Assembly (NCBI GenBank): GCA_963580285.1
Contig: OY757010.1
Span: 75,620,858 to 75,684,857, forward strand
Length of the DNA: 64,000 nucleotides
Source of the DNA: Lucinisca nassula
Taxonomy: Eukaryota; Mollusca; Bivalvia; Lucinida; Lucinidae
Direction: 5' to 3'
Part shown: piece after piece, positions 1 to 11,269 of the stretch
How the letters are laid out: each line of letters begins with the position of its first letter
Position numbering within the stretch: position 1 is the stretch's first letter
Position numbers and translations under genes: made by a program
The notes under the pieces: model-generated
The model's database searches: none
What the model was told of the DNA's origin: nothing
What the model saw: the letters and a program-made list of their open reading frames with translations, nothing else

Positions 1-425
1 GCTATGCATAATCTACCAAGGTAGATAATTGACCGTAGGGGTTGCCGGCCGTAACAGAAGGTAACTAAAATAACAGCCCCCAATTCTACCATTTACCCAT
101 GTGACCAACACTATAAACAGTAAGTGTCTAGCAGTTTCCATATTTGACAAGATCCTGTATGAGTGTTCATTTCATGTGGCTCCCATCATGAAACAAGAGG
201 CCCATGGGCCACTATGCTCACCAGAGCTCAGGTGGGCACTGCCCAATGGCAGCCATGTATTTTAACATGATATCATTTTAATCTACCAAATGAACCCCCA
301 TGTCCAAATAAGCACCGATGTGGACTCAGTATCTGTAACATTAGGCCTTTTATTAAGTAAAGGGGGTGGGGCATGGACCCAATGGAGCCCTGGTTGGTAT
401 CACTAAATGCGTCTTAGCATAAGGA

Positions 426-727
426 TTTTGTTTGTTTGATTTGAGGTTTAACATCCCCGTCAACACTGTAAAGGTCATTTTGGAGACGTTGCTTCCAATT
501 TTGTGGGACTTTTACCCGACATTGAGATGAAATGACATCTTAAGCCCTGTCGCCCAATGAAACCAGTAAGGTTTATTAGCATGGACGGTCCGCCTCGCAC
601 CGCGGTTCCTGGACAGGCTTAGATCCGCTAAGCGGTTTACCAGTACTAGTGTGCGGGCCGGATTCAGCTCTGCGTGGAAGCATCATGCAGCCCATATATT
701 TCTTCAAGCCCCTATGGGCGAGGGCGG
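426..727 (-). mobile_element. SINE-A (CAAA-tailed retroposon), full copy
   Basis: About 300 bases, reading on the minus strand from CCCCGCCCAT-type 5' end to a CAAACAAA tail. It is flanked by a 13-base direct repeat CTTAGCATAAGGA at 413-425 and 728-740. Inserted in the 140-bp tandem array. Confidence 0.85.
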
Positions 728-729
728 CT

Positions 730-2790
730 TAGCATAAGGAACAAGAATATATTTGGTTTAGCAGTGGGGATCAGTAAGGCCTCTTAAGTGGTGGAGAGGT
801 TGGGGCATGCCCTGTTGATACCAGGCAAGCCCAAGATTTTTGTCCCTAAATGTGTCTTATCATAAGGACCAAGTATATATATGGTTTAGGGGTTGGAATC
901 TGAATGGTTTCTGAGATATGAGGCCCTTTTATGAAGTAAGGATCGGAATGGCCCTGTGGACCCGCCTACAGAAGGTGTGCTAATAATAAGGAACAAGAAC
1001 ATATATGATTATGGGGTGGGGATTTGAATGGTTTCTGAAATATAAAGCCTTTTATGAAGTGGAAGGGCAGGGCACATTGCCTCAACACAAAGAGACCCCC
1101 AGGTTGGTGTGATTGAACGAGTCTTATCATAAGGGACAAGTATTTCTTACATGCTTTTCAATGAATGATAGAGATTTATCAGTGAAATATAAATCGATAT
1201 TTTCACTGTTTCAAACAGTGAAAATACGATCTTTTATTTTTCACTGTTTGGGACTACTTTTTTCTTCAAATCTAACTCTAATTTCAATTTTATCTTTGTC
1301 AGATAACTGAACAATACTGAAATGTGTTCTAATTGACGCATAGCCCGTTCATGTGGGACGGGGACGTTACTGACGTCATTTATGACGCTGACGTCACGTC
1401 TTTTGTCGCGCGACGTTAGACTTGCCAGCAACTTCTTTGGAAAACTACTCTCTCAATTATTTCATTAATCATTCATAATAATACCATCCCAGGCCATTTC
1501 TCAGGTGCAAACTTTCAGTTTACACCCAATAGTATACCCACTAAACACGATGGACACCACTAAATTGACGCGAAACGAACAGGAACAAAGATAATTTTCT
1601 CCGAATGTGAGCGACACCATTAAAGACGCTAAATATTGCCTTTTGAAGCATGTAAGAAACAGAAAATTTGATTTTTTTCAGTGCAAGATCAAATTTTATT
1701 TCACTCATGAACACCAAAACTGCTATTTTCACTCGTGGCTACGCCACTCGTGAAAATAACAGTTTTGGTGTTCATTCGATGAAATAAAATTCGATCTTAC
1801 ACTGAAAAAATCAAATATCCTCTATATGGTTTAGGGGTAGAGATCTGAAATATTTCTGAGATATATGGCTTTTAATGAAGTAAAGCGATGGAGCATGGCC
1901 TGGGCATGCCACGGGGACTCCCAAGCTGGTGTCACTGAATGCGTCTTATCATAAGGAAGATGAATATATATGGTTGAGGGTGGGGCTAAGAACAGTTTCT
2001 GAGATATAAGGCCTTTTGTGAAGTGGAGGGGTGGGGCAAGGCCTAGAGAGACTCCCAGGTTGGTGTCAATGAAAGTGTCTTATCATAAGGAACAAGAATA
2101 TATATGGTTTAGGGGGTAGCCATCTGTAGGGTTTCCAAGATATTGTGAGATTATGAAATGGAGAAGGTGGGGCACATCCCTGGGGACCCCCAGGTTGGTG
2201 TCACTGAATGCCTCTTAACATAATGAACAAGAATATATATGGTTTAGGGGTGAGGATCTGAACAGTTTCTGAGATATATGGCCTTTTGTGAAGTGAAGAG
2301 GTGGGGCAAGGGCCCGGCGCATCCCTGAGGACACCCAGGTTGGTGTCAATGAATATGTCTTATCATAAGGATCAAGAATATATATGGTTTAGGGGCGGGG
2401 ATCTGTAAGGTTTCCGAGATATTGGGCCTTTTATGAAATGGAGGGGGTGGGGCATGGCCCCCGGCGCATCCCGGGGACTCCCAGGTTGATGTCACTGAAT
2501 GGGTCTTATCATAAGGAACAAGAATATATATGGTTTAGGGGTGGGGATCTGAATGGTTTCCAAGATATTGGGCCTTTTATTAAGTGGAGAGGGTGGGGCA
2601 TGGCCTCAGCGCATCCCTGAGGACCCCTAGGTTGGTGTCACTGAATGCATCTTATCAATAGGTACAAGAATATATATGGTTTAGGGGTCGGGATCTGAAT
2701 GGTTTCTGTGATATATGGCCTTTTATGAAGTGGAGGGGGTGGGGCATGGCCCCGGCACAACCTGGGGGACTCTCAGGTTGGCATAAAAGC
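730..2790 (+). repeat. Tandem array, about 134-146 bp unit
   Basis: The motif TATATGGTTT recurs at 1967 (variant), 2101, 2237, 2381, 2527 and 2673, giving spacings of 134, 136, 144, 146 and 146. Earlier, more diverged units lie at about 740-1130. Each unit carries GGTTGGTGTCACTGAATG, CTTATCATAAGGAACAAGA and GGCCTTTTATGAAGTGGAGG. Short open frames here (for example 2438-2620) are by-products of the repeat. Confidence 0.85.
1668..1815. repeat. Long fold-back (inverted repeat) with short loop
   Basis: The left arm GATTTTTTTCAGTGCAAGAT through AACTGCTATTTTCACTCGTG is repeated in inverted form as CACTCGTGAAAATAACAGTT through ATCTTACACTGAAAAAATC. The arms are about 65-70 bases with a loop of roughly 10 bases (GCTACGC). 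Probably the core of a fold-back MITE inserted in the tandem array. Confidence 0.75.
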
Positions 2791-3189
2791 AAATGGCTGA
2801 GAGAAGTTTACTCAAGAAACATTTCAACCAAACTAATGAGCCGATTTTCATAAAAAAACACAAACTTTCAATCCCCCAGCCCAAGGATGCTACAGATAAA
2901 ATTTGGGCCCAATCGGCCCAGTGGCTTCAGAGGAGATGTTTAAAAGTGTTGACGTCACACGAAGACGCAGACGACACAGAAGAGGCAGATGCAGACGCAG
3001 ACGACAACGGACAACTGCCTATCCTATAAGCTCCCCGGAGCCTTCGGCTCTGGTGAGCTAAAAATCTGTCTAATCTCTTTGGAGTTTGCAACCAGGTAAG
3101 ACCCAGCCCAGCCTACTAAAGTACATAACTAGCTATTACCCGACACATCCATGCACCACTGTGCAATGTTTCCTTTCTACTAAATGGTT

Positions 3190-3310
3190 GATTTGCTGAT
3201 AAAAAATGTGATATTATTCAGATTTATACTCAAAACATAGGTTGTAGGTGCTCATTAGAACCACCACATTGAGGCTTTCTAATGAGTACCCACAACCTAT
3301 GTCTTAGACC
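3190..3310. repeat. Fold-back MITE-B fragment (CCCACAACCTATG family)
   Basis: Inverted arms CATAGGTTGTAGGTGCTCAT and ATGAGTACCCACAACCTATG surround a short loop. The same hairpin is found at about 11340, 22350, 38760, 43070, 43560 and 44880, with flanking sequence in common. Confidence 0.7.
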
Positions 3311-4613
3311 AAAAATAAGAACAAGAGGCCCATGGGCCACTACGCTCACCAGAGGTCATGCCGTTTATACCATATACAGGCAAGGTGCCCATCTTGGTCA
3401 TGTGACAACAATACCGCAAATAATGTTTAATAATGTTTAATTGCCTCACCCCCATAGAGGTTTTTCATGTAATTTGGTTTCAATCAGCACAGCTCTTTTA
3501 CTGGAGAAGAAGATAAAAATACTGAATCTGAGCCATCCAAGACAAAGGTCAGTAATGACCTTGACCTTTGGAATTAATAAACTTCCATTCAGCTGATTGT
3601 AAATACCATTTCTGATGCCACTAGCTAATATACAATGGTGGCCATATTGGTCATGTGACCCAGTCCTCCCGAACAAACTTTCGTTCCCCCTTCCCATAGA
3701 GGCTCCACAAGGTCAACCAAAGGTCATCATTTGAACAAACTTGGTAGGGCCAGAGTCCCTGATGCTGTATACCAAGTTTCAAGATCATCGGCCATTCGGT
3801 TCTTGAAAAGAAGATTTTTAAAGGTTTTTACCATATATGGGCATGGCAGCTGTATTGGTCATGTGACCCAGTCCTTACAAACAATCTTTCGTTCCCTCAT
3901 TCCATAGAGGCTCCACATGTAATTTGGTTTCAATTGGCCAAGTAGTTTAAGTGAAGAAGAAGATAAAAATACTGAATCTGAGCCATACTGAATCTGAGCC
4001 GTCCTGGACAAAGGTCGGTAAATGACCTTGACCTTTGGAACTGATAACCTTCCATTCAACTGATTGTAAATACCATTTCTGTTGCCACTAGCTAATATAC
4101 AATCAGAAAAATCCACTGTTTTAACATTTTTCCATACAAATGTCTAAGTGACCAAATTTGACCTTGACGTAAAACAGGTCAAGGTCAACCTAAGGTCATC
4201 ATTTGAACAAACTTGGTAGGGCCAGAGACCCTGTTGCTGCATACCAAGTTTCAAGATCATCGGCCATTCGGTTCTTGAGAAGAAGATTTTTAAGGGTTTT
4301 TACCATATATGGGCATGGTGGCCATATTGGTCATGTGACCCAGTCCTCACGAACAAACTTTCGTACCCCCATTCCATAGAGGCTCCACATGTAATTTGGT
4401 TTCAATTGGTCAAGTACGAGGAATGTTCAAATATGAATGCAAGTAGAATGTTTTCTCATGCACTAATGCAAAAATCACCTGGAAATAAATATCACAGTGT
4501 AGAAAAGCATTTTACCTATACATTGATACCAAACCTGTTAAAATCCGTCCACTTTAGCCATGTATATTGTTCGATAAACACTGTCTACTCTTGTATACCA
4601 ATACAAAACATGG

Positions 4614-5812
4614 TTGGAAGAAGGTCAGAGTAGGCTGTTGAAATACGGTCCTATATTAAGAATCGTTGTATTCTTGGTATACGGTGCAAAGACATTTTTG
4701 ATATGTTCGCTTTATGGGCATAATGAAATGTCTTTTCCGACAGTTTTTCGTTGGTGTAAGAAATTCAGCTGTGGGCTAGGCTCAACAGAAGATGCACCAC
4801 ATGATCGTCGGCCGAAAATAGCAACATCTGCCAAGATGGTTGCTAGAGTGAAAGAAATAGTTGCTACCTATGCACGATACACCACTAGGCAAATAGCTAG
4901 TATGGTTGGCATCTCATTAGGAGCAGATCATACAATTAGGAAACGGGATTTGAAAATGAGAAAGATCTGTGCTAGATGGATTCCCCATCTGTTGACAGAT
5001 GAGCAGAAAAAGACACGCATTCAGTGTGCCAAGAAGTTGCTTAAAAAGTTTCCAAATTACAATGCACGGTCTTTCGCTAATGTCGTCACAGGTGACAAGA
5101 CATGGATTCACTTTTTGAGCCAAAACGAAAGATTCAGAACAAAATATGGGCTACAAAGTATTGCAAAAGACCATGCATTGCAAAGCGGACCATGAGCATC
5201 AAGAAGATAATGTATGCCATATTCTTTTCAAATCAGGGCCATGCTATCCAGGTTGCTATGCCTAAAGGCAAATCTGTAAATGCGAAGTTTTACAAGAATA
5301 AAGTTCTTCAAAAATTGAAGAACTAGAGCTGTCAGTGAAACTGACTAGGGCCCCGGCAGCGCTATCAGAAATTTGTGGACGGACAGACGGAAAGACAGAC
5401 AGACAGACAGAGTGATTACTATAGGGCAACCACACTTTCAGTGCGGGGCCCTTAATATTTCAAAGAACGAAGACCCGCAACTGGTTTGGCCAATGTCAGA
5501 TTGCTACATGACAATGCGTAATCGCACAAGGTGTTCATTGTGCAAGACTATCTGAAGCAGGAAAAGGTTGTTGAACTCCCTCACCCCCCGTATTCCCCTG
5601 ACCTTGCCCCGTGTAACTTTTTTTTGTTCCCGCGGCTGAAAAAATACCTTTCTGGTCGAAAATTGGTACAGCGCAAACACCTCGGTTCTGCAATATTCCA
5701 GTGCCTTCATAGTATACCTCAAAAAGACTACCAAAATGCATTCAATGATTGGATCAGAAGACTGAAAGTTTGTATATCTGTTAAAGGAGAATACTTTGAG
5801 GGGACAAAATAA
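4614..5812 (+). pseudogene. Mariner transposase, broken
   Basis: The helix-turn-helix part (ARYTTRQIASMVGIS) and the first catalytic motif (TGDKTWIHF) are read in one frame to about 5105. Reading then continues one frame over (EPKRKIQNKIWATKYCKRP to KVLQKLKN) up to about 5323. A foreign insertion follows, then the remainder (KERRPATGLANVRLLHDNA) with an in-frame TAA, and YSPDLAPCNFFLFPRLKKYL. The second catalytic Asp is in LLHDNA. Counting 34 residues further, the third position (LAPC-N-FFLF) is Asn instead of Asp. A frameshift, an insertion, a stop and loss of the third acidic residue make it non-functional. Confidence 0.9.
5321..5456 (+). mobile_element. Small HINE-like fragment nested in the mariner
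   Basis: It starts GAACTAGAGCTGTCAGTG, contains AGGGCCCC near the start and GGGGCCCTT near the end, and has a GGACGGACAGACGGAAAGAC run between. This is the two caps and microsatellite of a pearl-like family, with the tandem core absent. A related right cap is seen at 32055-32120. It splits the transposase between KLKN and KERRP. Confidence 0.7.
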
Positions 5813-6900
5813 ATTTTTCATCGAAATCTATCAGGGAATCATTTTTATGTGCTCAGTTGCATTCATATTTGAACAGTCCTTGTAGTTTAAAAGAAGAGGA
5901 GGATAAAAATACTGAATCTGAGCCGTCCTGGACAAAGGTCGGTAAATGACCTTGACCTTTGGAACTGATAAACTTCCATTCAGCTGATTGTAAATACCAT
6001 TTCTGATGCCACTAGCTAATATACAATCAGAAAAATCCACTGTTTTAACATTTTTCCATACAAGTGTCTAAGTGACCAAATTTGACCTTGACGTAAAACA
6101 GGTCAAGGTCAACCAAAGGTCATCATTTGAACAAACTTGGTAGGGCCAGAATCCCTGATGCTGCATACCAAGTTTCAAGATCATCGGCCATTCGGTTCTT
6201 ACGAAGAAGATTTTTAGAGGTTTTTACCACATATGAGCATGGCGGCCATATTAGTCATGTGACCCAGTCCTCACGAACAAACTTTCGTTCACCCACTCCA
6301 TAGAGGCTCCACATGTAATTTGGTATCAATTGGCTGAGTAGTTTAAGTGAAGACGAAGATAAAAATACTGCATCTGAACCGTCCTGGACAAAGGTCGATA
6401 AATGACCTTGACCTCTGAAACTGATACGTTCCATTCAGCTGATTGCAAATACCATTTCTGATGCCACTACCTAACATACAATCAGAAAAATCCACTGTTT
6501 TGACATTTTTCCATACAAATGTCTAAGTGACCAAATTTGACCTTGACGTAAAACAGGTCAAGGTTAACCAAAGGTCATCATTTGAACAAACTTGGTAGGG
6601 TCCGAGTCCCCGATGCTGCATACCAAGTTTCAAGATTATCGGCTATTTGGTTCTTGAGAAGAAGATTTTTAAAGGTTTTTACCATATATGGGCATGGCGG
6701 CCATATTGGTCATGTGACCCAGTCCTCCCGAACAAACTTTCGTTCCCCCTTCCCATAGAGGCTCCACATGTAATTTCATTTCAATTGGCCACGTAGTTTC
6801 AGAGGAGATGTTGTTTGAAAATGTTGACGACGCAGACGATGACGGACCAATGCCTATACTATAAGCTCCCCCGGAGCCTTCGGCACTGGTGAGCTAAAAA

Positions 6901-7375
6901 TGATGTATACCCATGTTAACCCCAGTTAGGAAAAGAACTAAATAAGCTATGATGCTTTTATTTTAATTCTAATGTTGAAACTGTTAATGTGTTGTATATG
7001 TATAAATTGTGGAAATAAATGTGTTTAAGCCAAACACAGTTCTCTATATATAGTGGAGTTTATGGAGCTGTTCATTTCACAGATTTGTTAACTTGATGAA
7101 GATTCTTGAAAGTTTATTGAAACTAGTGATATTGATCAGACTGCCCAGATGTGCAGGCCCACCTACATCTTTGTTAAGAAGAGCAAACAAAACATAACAT
7201 AAACAGAAGATACAAACATTTAGTCAGATGGCAATTGTTACAAATGTCCGCAATATTTGCTTCTTCGATTAGAGAATATAATATAGTTTACGGCCATTAA
7301 TCCCTCTAATCTTGACCTAATCATTCCATTAACATTGTACTTGTAACTAGTTTTGCCGTTATTACGAATGTTGGT
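6901..7375. other. Unassigned spacer left of CCDC186 exon 9
   Basis: AT-rich sequence. No exon with splice sites and coiled-coil coding potential was found on either strand, and no repeat seen elsewhere in the window except a degraded MITE-B piece near 7020. Confidence 0.5.
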
Positions 7376-7531
7376 GTGAATGTGTGTTTGAGTTTACGTC
7401 CCACCAACAGCTTAGGTCATATGGAGATGGTACCTTGGTTTATCTGAAAGTCTGGATAAGCCTGGGATCAAACCCACAACCCCTGGTTTATGAGTTGAGT
7501 AGCACAATCACTACATTGCACGGGCTTCTAA
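7376..7531 (-). mobile_element. tRNA-derived SINE-B, diverged copy
   Basis: The minus strand reads from AGAAGCCCGTGCAATGTAG through a GGGATTT-like B box region to CCAACATTCG. It is diverged but collinear with the better copies at 14904-15068, 26555-26720 and 54063-54230 (CAGCTTAGGTCATATGGAGA is shared). Confidence 0.75.
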
Positions 7532-7793
7532 ATTGTTGGTATAAAGAGGGATGACTGTAATCTATACAATAAAATTAAATCCAAAACCAACCATCTTCTA
7601 AAGAACAGTGATTTGAAGACGTTTATGTTTATAATTAAAGGCAAGTCCTAATAGATCTTCGTTACTTTTTTGTTGTTGTTTTTTGTGTGTGTGCTTTTTT
7701 TTTTCTTTTTTTTTTTGAGGGAGGTGGGGTAGAGGGTGGTCTAAATATAGAAATTGGGAAATCAGACATCATTATCAAACAGTATTAAACTAC

Positions 7794-7974
7794 CTTGTTG
7801 CTGAGGTTTGTGTTTTCTGACTGGAGTTCAGCATTTTTCCTGCTGAGTTTAGCATTTAGTTCGAGTTTGTCAGTTTCTCTCCGTCGGCAGGCATCCATCT
7901 CTGCTACCAGATCTTTGTTGTTCACCTTCAGATCAGATATCTCTGAGTCCAGCGTCTTGATAAGTTCCTGGGCC
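7794..7974 (-). CDS. CCDC186: CCDC186-like, coding exon 9 (last one in the window)
   Basis: 181 bases. The first G completes the CG|G arginine codon from exon 8, after a TTGTTCAG acceptor; the donor is AAG|GTAGTT, phase 0. It encodes AQELIKTLDSEISDL and KLSRKNAELQSENTNL, matching the vertebrate ..[28 protein letters not shown].. region. In vertebrates roughly 350 more residues follow, including the C-terminal Golgi/Rab2-binding part. I could not find those exons between 1 and 7793, so they should lie left of the window. Confidence 0.9.
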
Positions 7975-8521
7975 CTGAACAAATAAAGAATACAGGCGAC
8001 TTGTATAAGACAAACATAAGAAAGCTAGTTGTACAGAATTATCATTGCAGAATGCATATTCTTTGGTTCTATAACAAGGATGCATAACTTAGTAGTCCTG
8101 TGGGTTTTGTGTAGGGAGCACTGTGTGCTAGATCCATTAAGCCTGGCTTAGCTGGACACTTAGTTGGCATAGACAAACACAGCGAAATTCATATATTAAG
8201 ACCACCTATGGAACTATTCAAAAGTGGTCTTAAAGACCACTTTTAAACAGTCCCAAAGGTGCTTTCTTATTAGGAGACACTGGGTGTAAAAACACAAAGA
8301 AAGAAGAACTGAAACCTTCTCAACAATTTTTTCAAAAGCAGATTTAGTCTTAAATTTTATGTGTTATTAATAGAGGGATTTTACTGTATAACAAATTGCA
8401 GTCCTGGGAAATAGCACCCCATTATCAATTTATAATAATCCAGCAACTCTACATATTTCTGCAGGTTTCTGTTATGACTGGAGAGCAGAGCTGACCAAGC
8501 CGTTTGATAGGTAAGACATGA

Positions 8522-8813
8522 TTTGTTTGTTTGATTTGCAATTTAACATCCCCATCAACACTGTATAGGTCATTTTGGAGACGTTGCTTCTAATTTTGTG
8601 AGACTTTTACCTGACATTGAGATGAAATGACATCTCAAGACCTGTCGCCCAATTAAACCAAGAGGGTTTATAAGCATGGACTCACACCACTTTGCCTGGG
8701 CAGGCTTAGATCCTCTAAACAGTTTACCAGTACTCGTGTGTGGTCGGATTCACTTCTTCATGGAAGCATCATGCAGCCCATCTATTTCTCTAAGCTCCCA
8801 TGGGCAGGGGTAA
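8522..8813 (-). mobile_element. SINE-A copy
   Basis: Flanked by GGTAAGACATGA (8510-8521) and GGTAAGATATGA (8814-8825), one mismatch. The CAAA tail is at the left end. In the intron between CCDC186 exons 8 and 9. Confidence 0.85.
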
Positions 8814-9287
8814 GGTAAGATATGAAAATGACCTCCTATGATATAAGTGAAAGCTGTACTAGACATTGTTCTGCTATAAGAATAATAAAGTAACTGTGTT
8901 ATTGAAAAGAGTTAACTGTGCTTACTTGCTGCTGCAATACATGAATGCAGAAAGGGATGTGTATAGGAGTTAGACAGGTATTCGCTCTTAAGCATGTGTT
9001 ACAAAGAACAGGCTCCAGCTGGTACAGAATGCTGGGAAACATAAATCAACAATTATAACAATTGTAGAATTTACTTTTCTACATTTCTCAAACTGAAAAT
9101 GCTGACCAGTACAGAGCCTGAATAAAATTCCTGATCTGAATCAGATCTAGATGAAGAAGTCATCTGATCTTGATCTAAACTGTTTGTCATTCAGTTTGCG
9201 AATTTAAATAAATGTAATATGGCAAGTAATTTGATTGGTTGATTGCCAAAATTGGGTGTAGCAAAATTAAATATTCAGCAGGATAAG

Positions 9288-9570
9288 TGGCCCCACCCAT
9301 AGGGGCTTAAGAAATAGATGGGCTGCATGATGCTTCCATGCAGAGCTGAAACCGACCGCACACAGGTACTAGTATTCTGCTTAGAGGATCTAAGCCTGCC
9401 CAGGCAAAGCAGTGCGAGTCAGACTGTCCATGCTTATAAACCCTATTGGTTGCATTAGACGACAGGGCTTGGGATGTCATTTCATCTCAATGTTGGGTAA
9501 AAGTCCCACAGAATTGGAAGCAACGTCTTAACAGTGTTGACGGGGACGTTGAACCTCAAACCAAACCAAA
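9288..9570 (+). mobile_element. SINE-A copy
   Basis: Flanked by TCAGCAGGATAAG at 9275-9287 and 9571-9583. It sits 31 bases past the exon 8 donor on the intron side. Confidence 0.85.
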
Positions 9571-9613
9571 TCAGCAGGATAAGGGCTTATACCTAAGTTC
9601 TCATTCAACTTAC

Positions 9614-9843
9614 CGTGTAAAGTCACTTTTGACATGCACCAAGTTTTCAATTCTCTCCCTGAGTTCTGCTATTTCTTTCTTCTGCCTTTGAATGAGCTCT
9701 GAGTATTTACTGATTGTCAGCTGGTTCTTGTCTTGATCTGTCTCTAGCTTAGTAATCTTTTCCTTCAGTTCAGATCTCTCTGTCTTAGTCTCTGCTAGCT
9801 CAGACTTGAGCTGCTCCAACTCACGCAGCGTCTTCACATGCTC
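9614..9843 (-). CDS. CCDC186: CCDC186-like, coding exon 8
   Basis: 230 bases: 76 codons plus 2, acceptor CTCACAG and donor ACACG|GTAAGT (phase 2). The translation runs EHVKTLRELEQLKSEL to LVHVKSDFT. It includes SKYSELIQRQKKEI, matching the vertebrate SKYKEIINRQKAEI. Coiled coil throughout. Two copies of a CAAA-tailed retroposon flank it within 400 bases on each side, without disturbing the splice sites. Confidence 0.9.
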
Positions 9844-9930
9844 CTGTGAGAAACAGGACCCAGTTGTTCAAAGCTCACAGCGTCATTAGTTAATTTAGCA
9901 TTAAAATTTTGATCATCCAATTTTGCATTT

Positions 9931-10234
9931 CGGCCCCCGCCCATGGGGGCTTGAAGAAATATATGGGCTGCATGATGCTTCCACGCAGAGCTGAATCCGG
10001 CCCGCACACTAGTACTGGTAAACCGCTTAGAGGATCTAAGCCTGTCCAGGAACCACAGTGCGAGGCGGACCGTCCATGCTAATAAACCCTATTGGTTTCA
10101 TTGGGCGACAGGGCTTGAGATGTTACTTCATCTTAGTGTCGGGTAAAAGTCCCACAAAATTGGAAGCAACGTCTCCAAAATGACCTTTACAGTGTTGATG
10201 GGACGTTAAACCTCAAATCAAACAAACAAACAAA
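9931..10234 (+). mobile_element. SINE-A copy nested in a MITE
   Basis: Flanked by AATTTTGCATTT at 9919-9930 and 10235-10246. The target is the interior of a CCAGTTGTTCAAAG-ended MITE (9855 onward). Confidence 0.85.
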
Positions 10235-10375
10235 AATTTTGCATTTACATGTATAATGATATTTTTTGCTGAAAAAATGTAAGTACCTCTTGGTAATGCA
10301 AAAGCTACTCACAAATTTCAAGCAAACAATTAAATAATAATAATAATAATAGCGACCTTATTAATAGAGGGTAAC

Positions 10376-10560
10376 ACATTTAGTAATAGTACTAATCTTC
10401 CGTGTGGCCCTCTTTTCCTGGGTAGGAACCAGTACTAAGCAATGTGGGTAAAGTCTCTTGCTCAAGGAAACAACACTTGGCGCTTCCGGGGATCGAACCG
10501 GCCACCTCTCGATCTCAAATCCGATGTTTTCCCACTGCACCACTGCATTCCACAACACAG
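10376..10560 (-). mobile_element. SINE-D, tRNA-derived, with CCTTGAGCAAG core
   Basis: The minus strand has a tRNA-like head (CAGTGGTGCAGTGGGAAAAC, then GGCCGGTTCGATCCCCGG, a good B box). It is followed by a TTGTTTCCTTGAGCAAGAGA core. The core resembles conserved central domains of metazoan SINEs. I cannot assign which one. Confidence 0.65.
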
Positions 10561-10587
10561 TTGAGAGAATAAGATACTGTATTATTT

Positions 10588-10829
10588 GGGGCCCGTCAAG
10601 TGATTTTGGTACTTATCGCCTATGCGAGCAGCGAAGGTTCATGCGAGCCTGCGCATCCGCGCAGTCTTGCAGAACCTTCGCTGCTCGCTCATACAAGCAG
10701 TGAATCAAGAGGAACCTTCAGACAGAAAGCTATATCCCTGGCCCCTCTGAATGGCTGGGCATGCGAAGTTAAAATTTGTCATAAAAGAATGCTCAAAGAC
10801 ACAAATTCGCTTGGCGGGGCTCATTTAGA
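10588..10829 (+). repeat. Repeat-E, about 240 bp
   Basis: It starts GCCCGTCAAGTGATTTTGG and ends CTTGGCGGGGCTCATTT, and includes the inverted GAGCAGCGAAGGTT / AACCTTCGCTGCTC arms. A reverse-orientation copy is at 13587-13824. Confidence 0.75.
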
Positions 10830-10912
10830 AAAGCTGCCATTTTTACCACTAACAAAGCTATGAACAACTGGGTCCAGATCAGACAAAAACGAAACTAAAT
10901 GGTTTTCAATTA

Positions 10913-11160
10913 CTTAAGGGGAATGGGAACACCTGGCAGATTTGTCCGCCATTTTTCAAAGGGAGACAACTTTTGGTACTTCCTGTCCATTTTTCTATAA
11001 GCCCTGTCGCACTGAAAAAAGGGGTCTACTCTTAAAGGAAAGAATTTGCTCCTCAGGAGCAAATTCTTTCCTTTAAGAAAAGGCCTCTGTTGACATGGGA
11101 GACAAAAATACTTTTGCAAGAGTTGCCTCCCCTGAAGTTGTACCCATTCTCCTTAAGGGG
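10913..11160. mobile_element. Palindromic MITE-F
   Basis: Ends CTTAAGGGGAATGGG and CCCATTCTCCTTAAGG are inverted. The centre is the perfect hairpin AAAGGAAAGAATTTGCTCCT/AGGAGCAAATTCTTTCCTTT (about 11036-11077). Related hairpins are at 21040-21090 and 63690-63740. Confidence 0.75.
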
Positions 11161-11269
11161 AAATGATACATTTTCGAAAGATTTTTTTTCCATAACTGTT
11201 TTAAAATTAATGCCCTTGCCAACAGAATTTACTCTCTTGCTCTTTTCTTCTCAATATGATAAGGCACCC

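Larger units (their letters stand above)
191..3061 (+). mobile_element. Satellite-bearing element 1 (pearl/HINE-like layout)
   Basis: It begins AACAAGAGGCCCATGGGCC and GCTCACCAGAG, and ends GCCTTCGGCTCTGGTGAGC, so short subterminal inverted repeats (CTCACCAGAG/CTCTGGTGAG) frame it. The centre is a tandem array with 134-146 bp period. The last 130 bases hold a GACGCAGACGAC-type run. The same two ends recur on the next element, with another core. No coding capacity. A SINE (426-727) and a fold-back region (about 1150-1825) are nested inside. Confidence 0.55.
4417..5882 (+). mobile_element. Mariner-family DNA transposon, dead, with TA duplication
   Basis: Terminal inverted repeats CGAGGAATGTTCAAATATGA and CAAGGACTGTTCAAATATGA match over 24 of 26 bases. 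TA at 4415-4416 and 5883-5884 is the target duplication. The empty site can be read in the neighbouring unit as CCAAGTAGTTTAAG (near 3938). The element is 1,466 bp including a nested fragment of about 135 bp, so about 1.33 kb originally, the normal mariner size. Confidence 0.92.
3550..6800 (+). repeat. 456-bp tandem array inside element 2
   Basis: The block TTTGACCTTGACGTAAAAC recurs at 4157, 6081 and 6536. The last spacing is 455. Subtracting the mariner plus its TA duplication (1,468) from the first spacing gives 456, so the array was regular before the insertion. Each unit holds inverted TTGACCTTGAC and GTCAAGGTCAA arms. The first unit is partly deleted. Confidence 0.85.
3320..6900 (+). 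mobile_element. Satellite-bearing element 2 (pearl/HINE-like layout)
   Basis: It has the same start as element 1 (AACAAGAGGCCCATGGGCC, GCTCACCAGAGG) and the same last 110 bases (CAGAGGAGATGTT through GACGCAGACGATGACGG to GGAGCCTTCGGCACTGGTG). The core is a 456-bp tandem unit. It is interrupted by a mariner at 4417-5882, which itself carries an insertion. No coding capacity of its own. Confidence 0.6.
9855..10876. mobile_element. MITE-C (CCAGTTGTTCAAA ends) split by two insertions
   Basis: It starts ACCCAGTTGTTCAAAGC and ends ATGAACAACTGGGTCC, inverted. Compact relatives are at 27471-27714 and 32756-32975. Here a SINE-A and the SINE-D/repeat-E block (10376-10829) are nested inside. Confidence 0.65.

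Noticed and set aside
2793..3029. 78-residue frame ending in DADADDNG
   Set aside because: It is the right cap of satellite-bearing element 1. The acidic tail comes from the GACGCAGACGAC run.
1..7793. Remaining C-terminal CCDC186 exons
   Set aside because: I looked on the minus strand for splice-bounded coiled-coil segments and found none. The interval is filled by two satellite-bearing elements and spacer, so these exons are probably outside the window.
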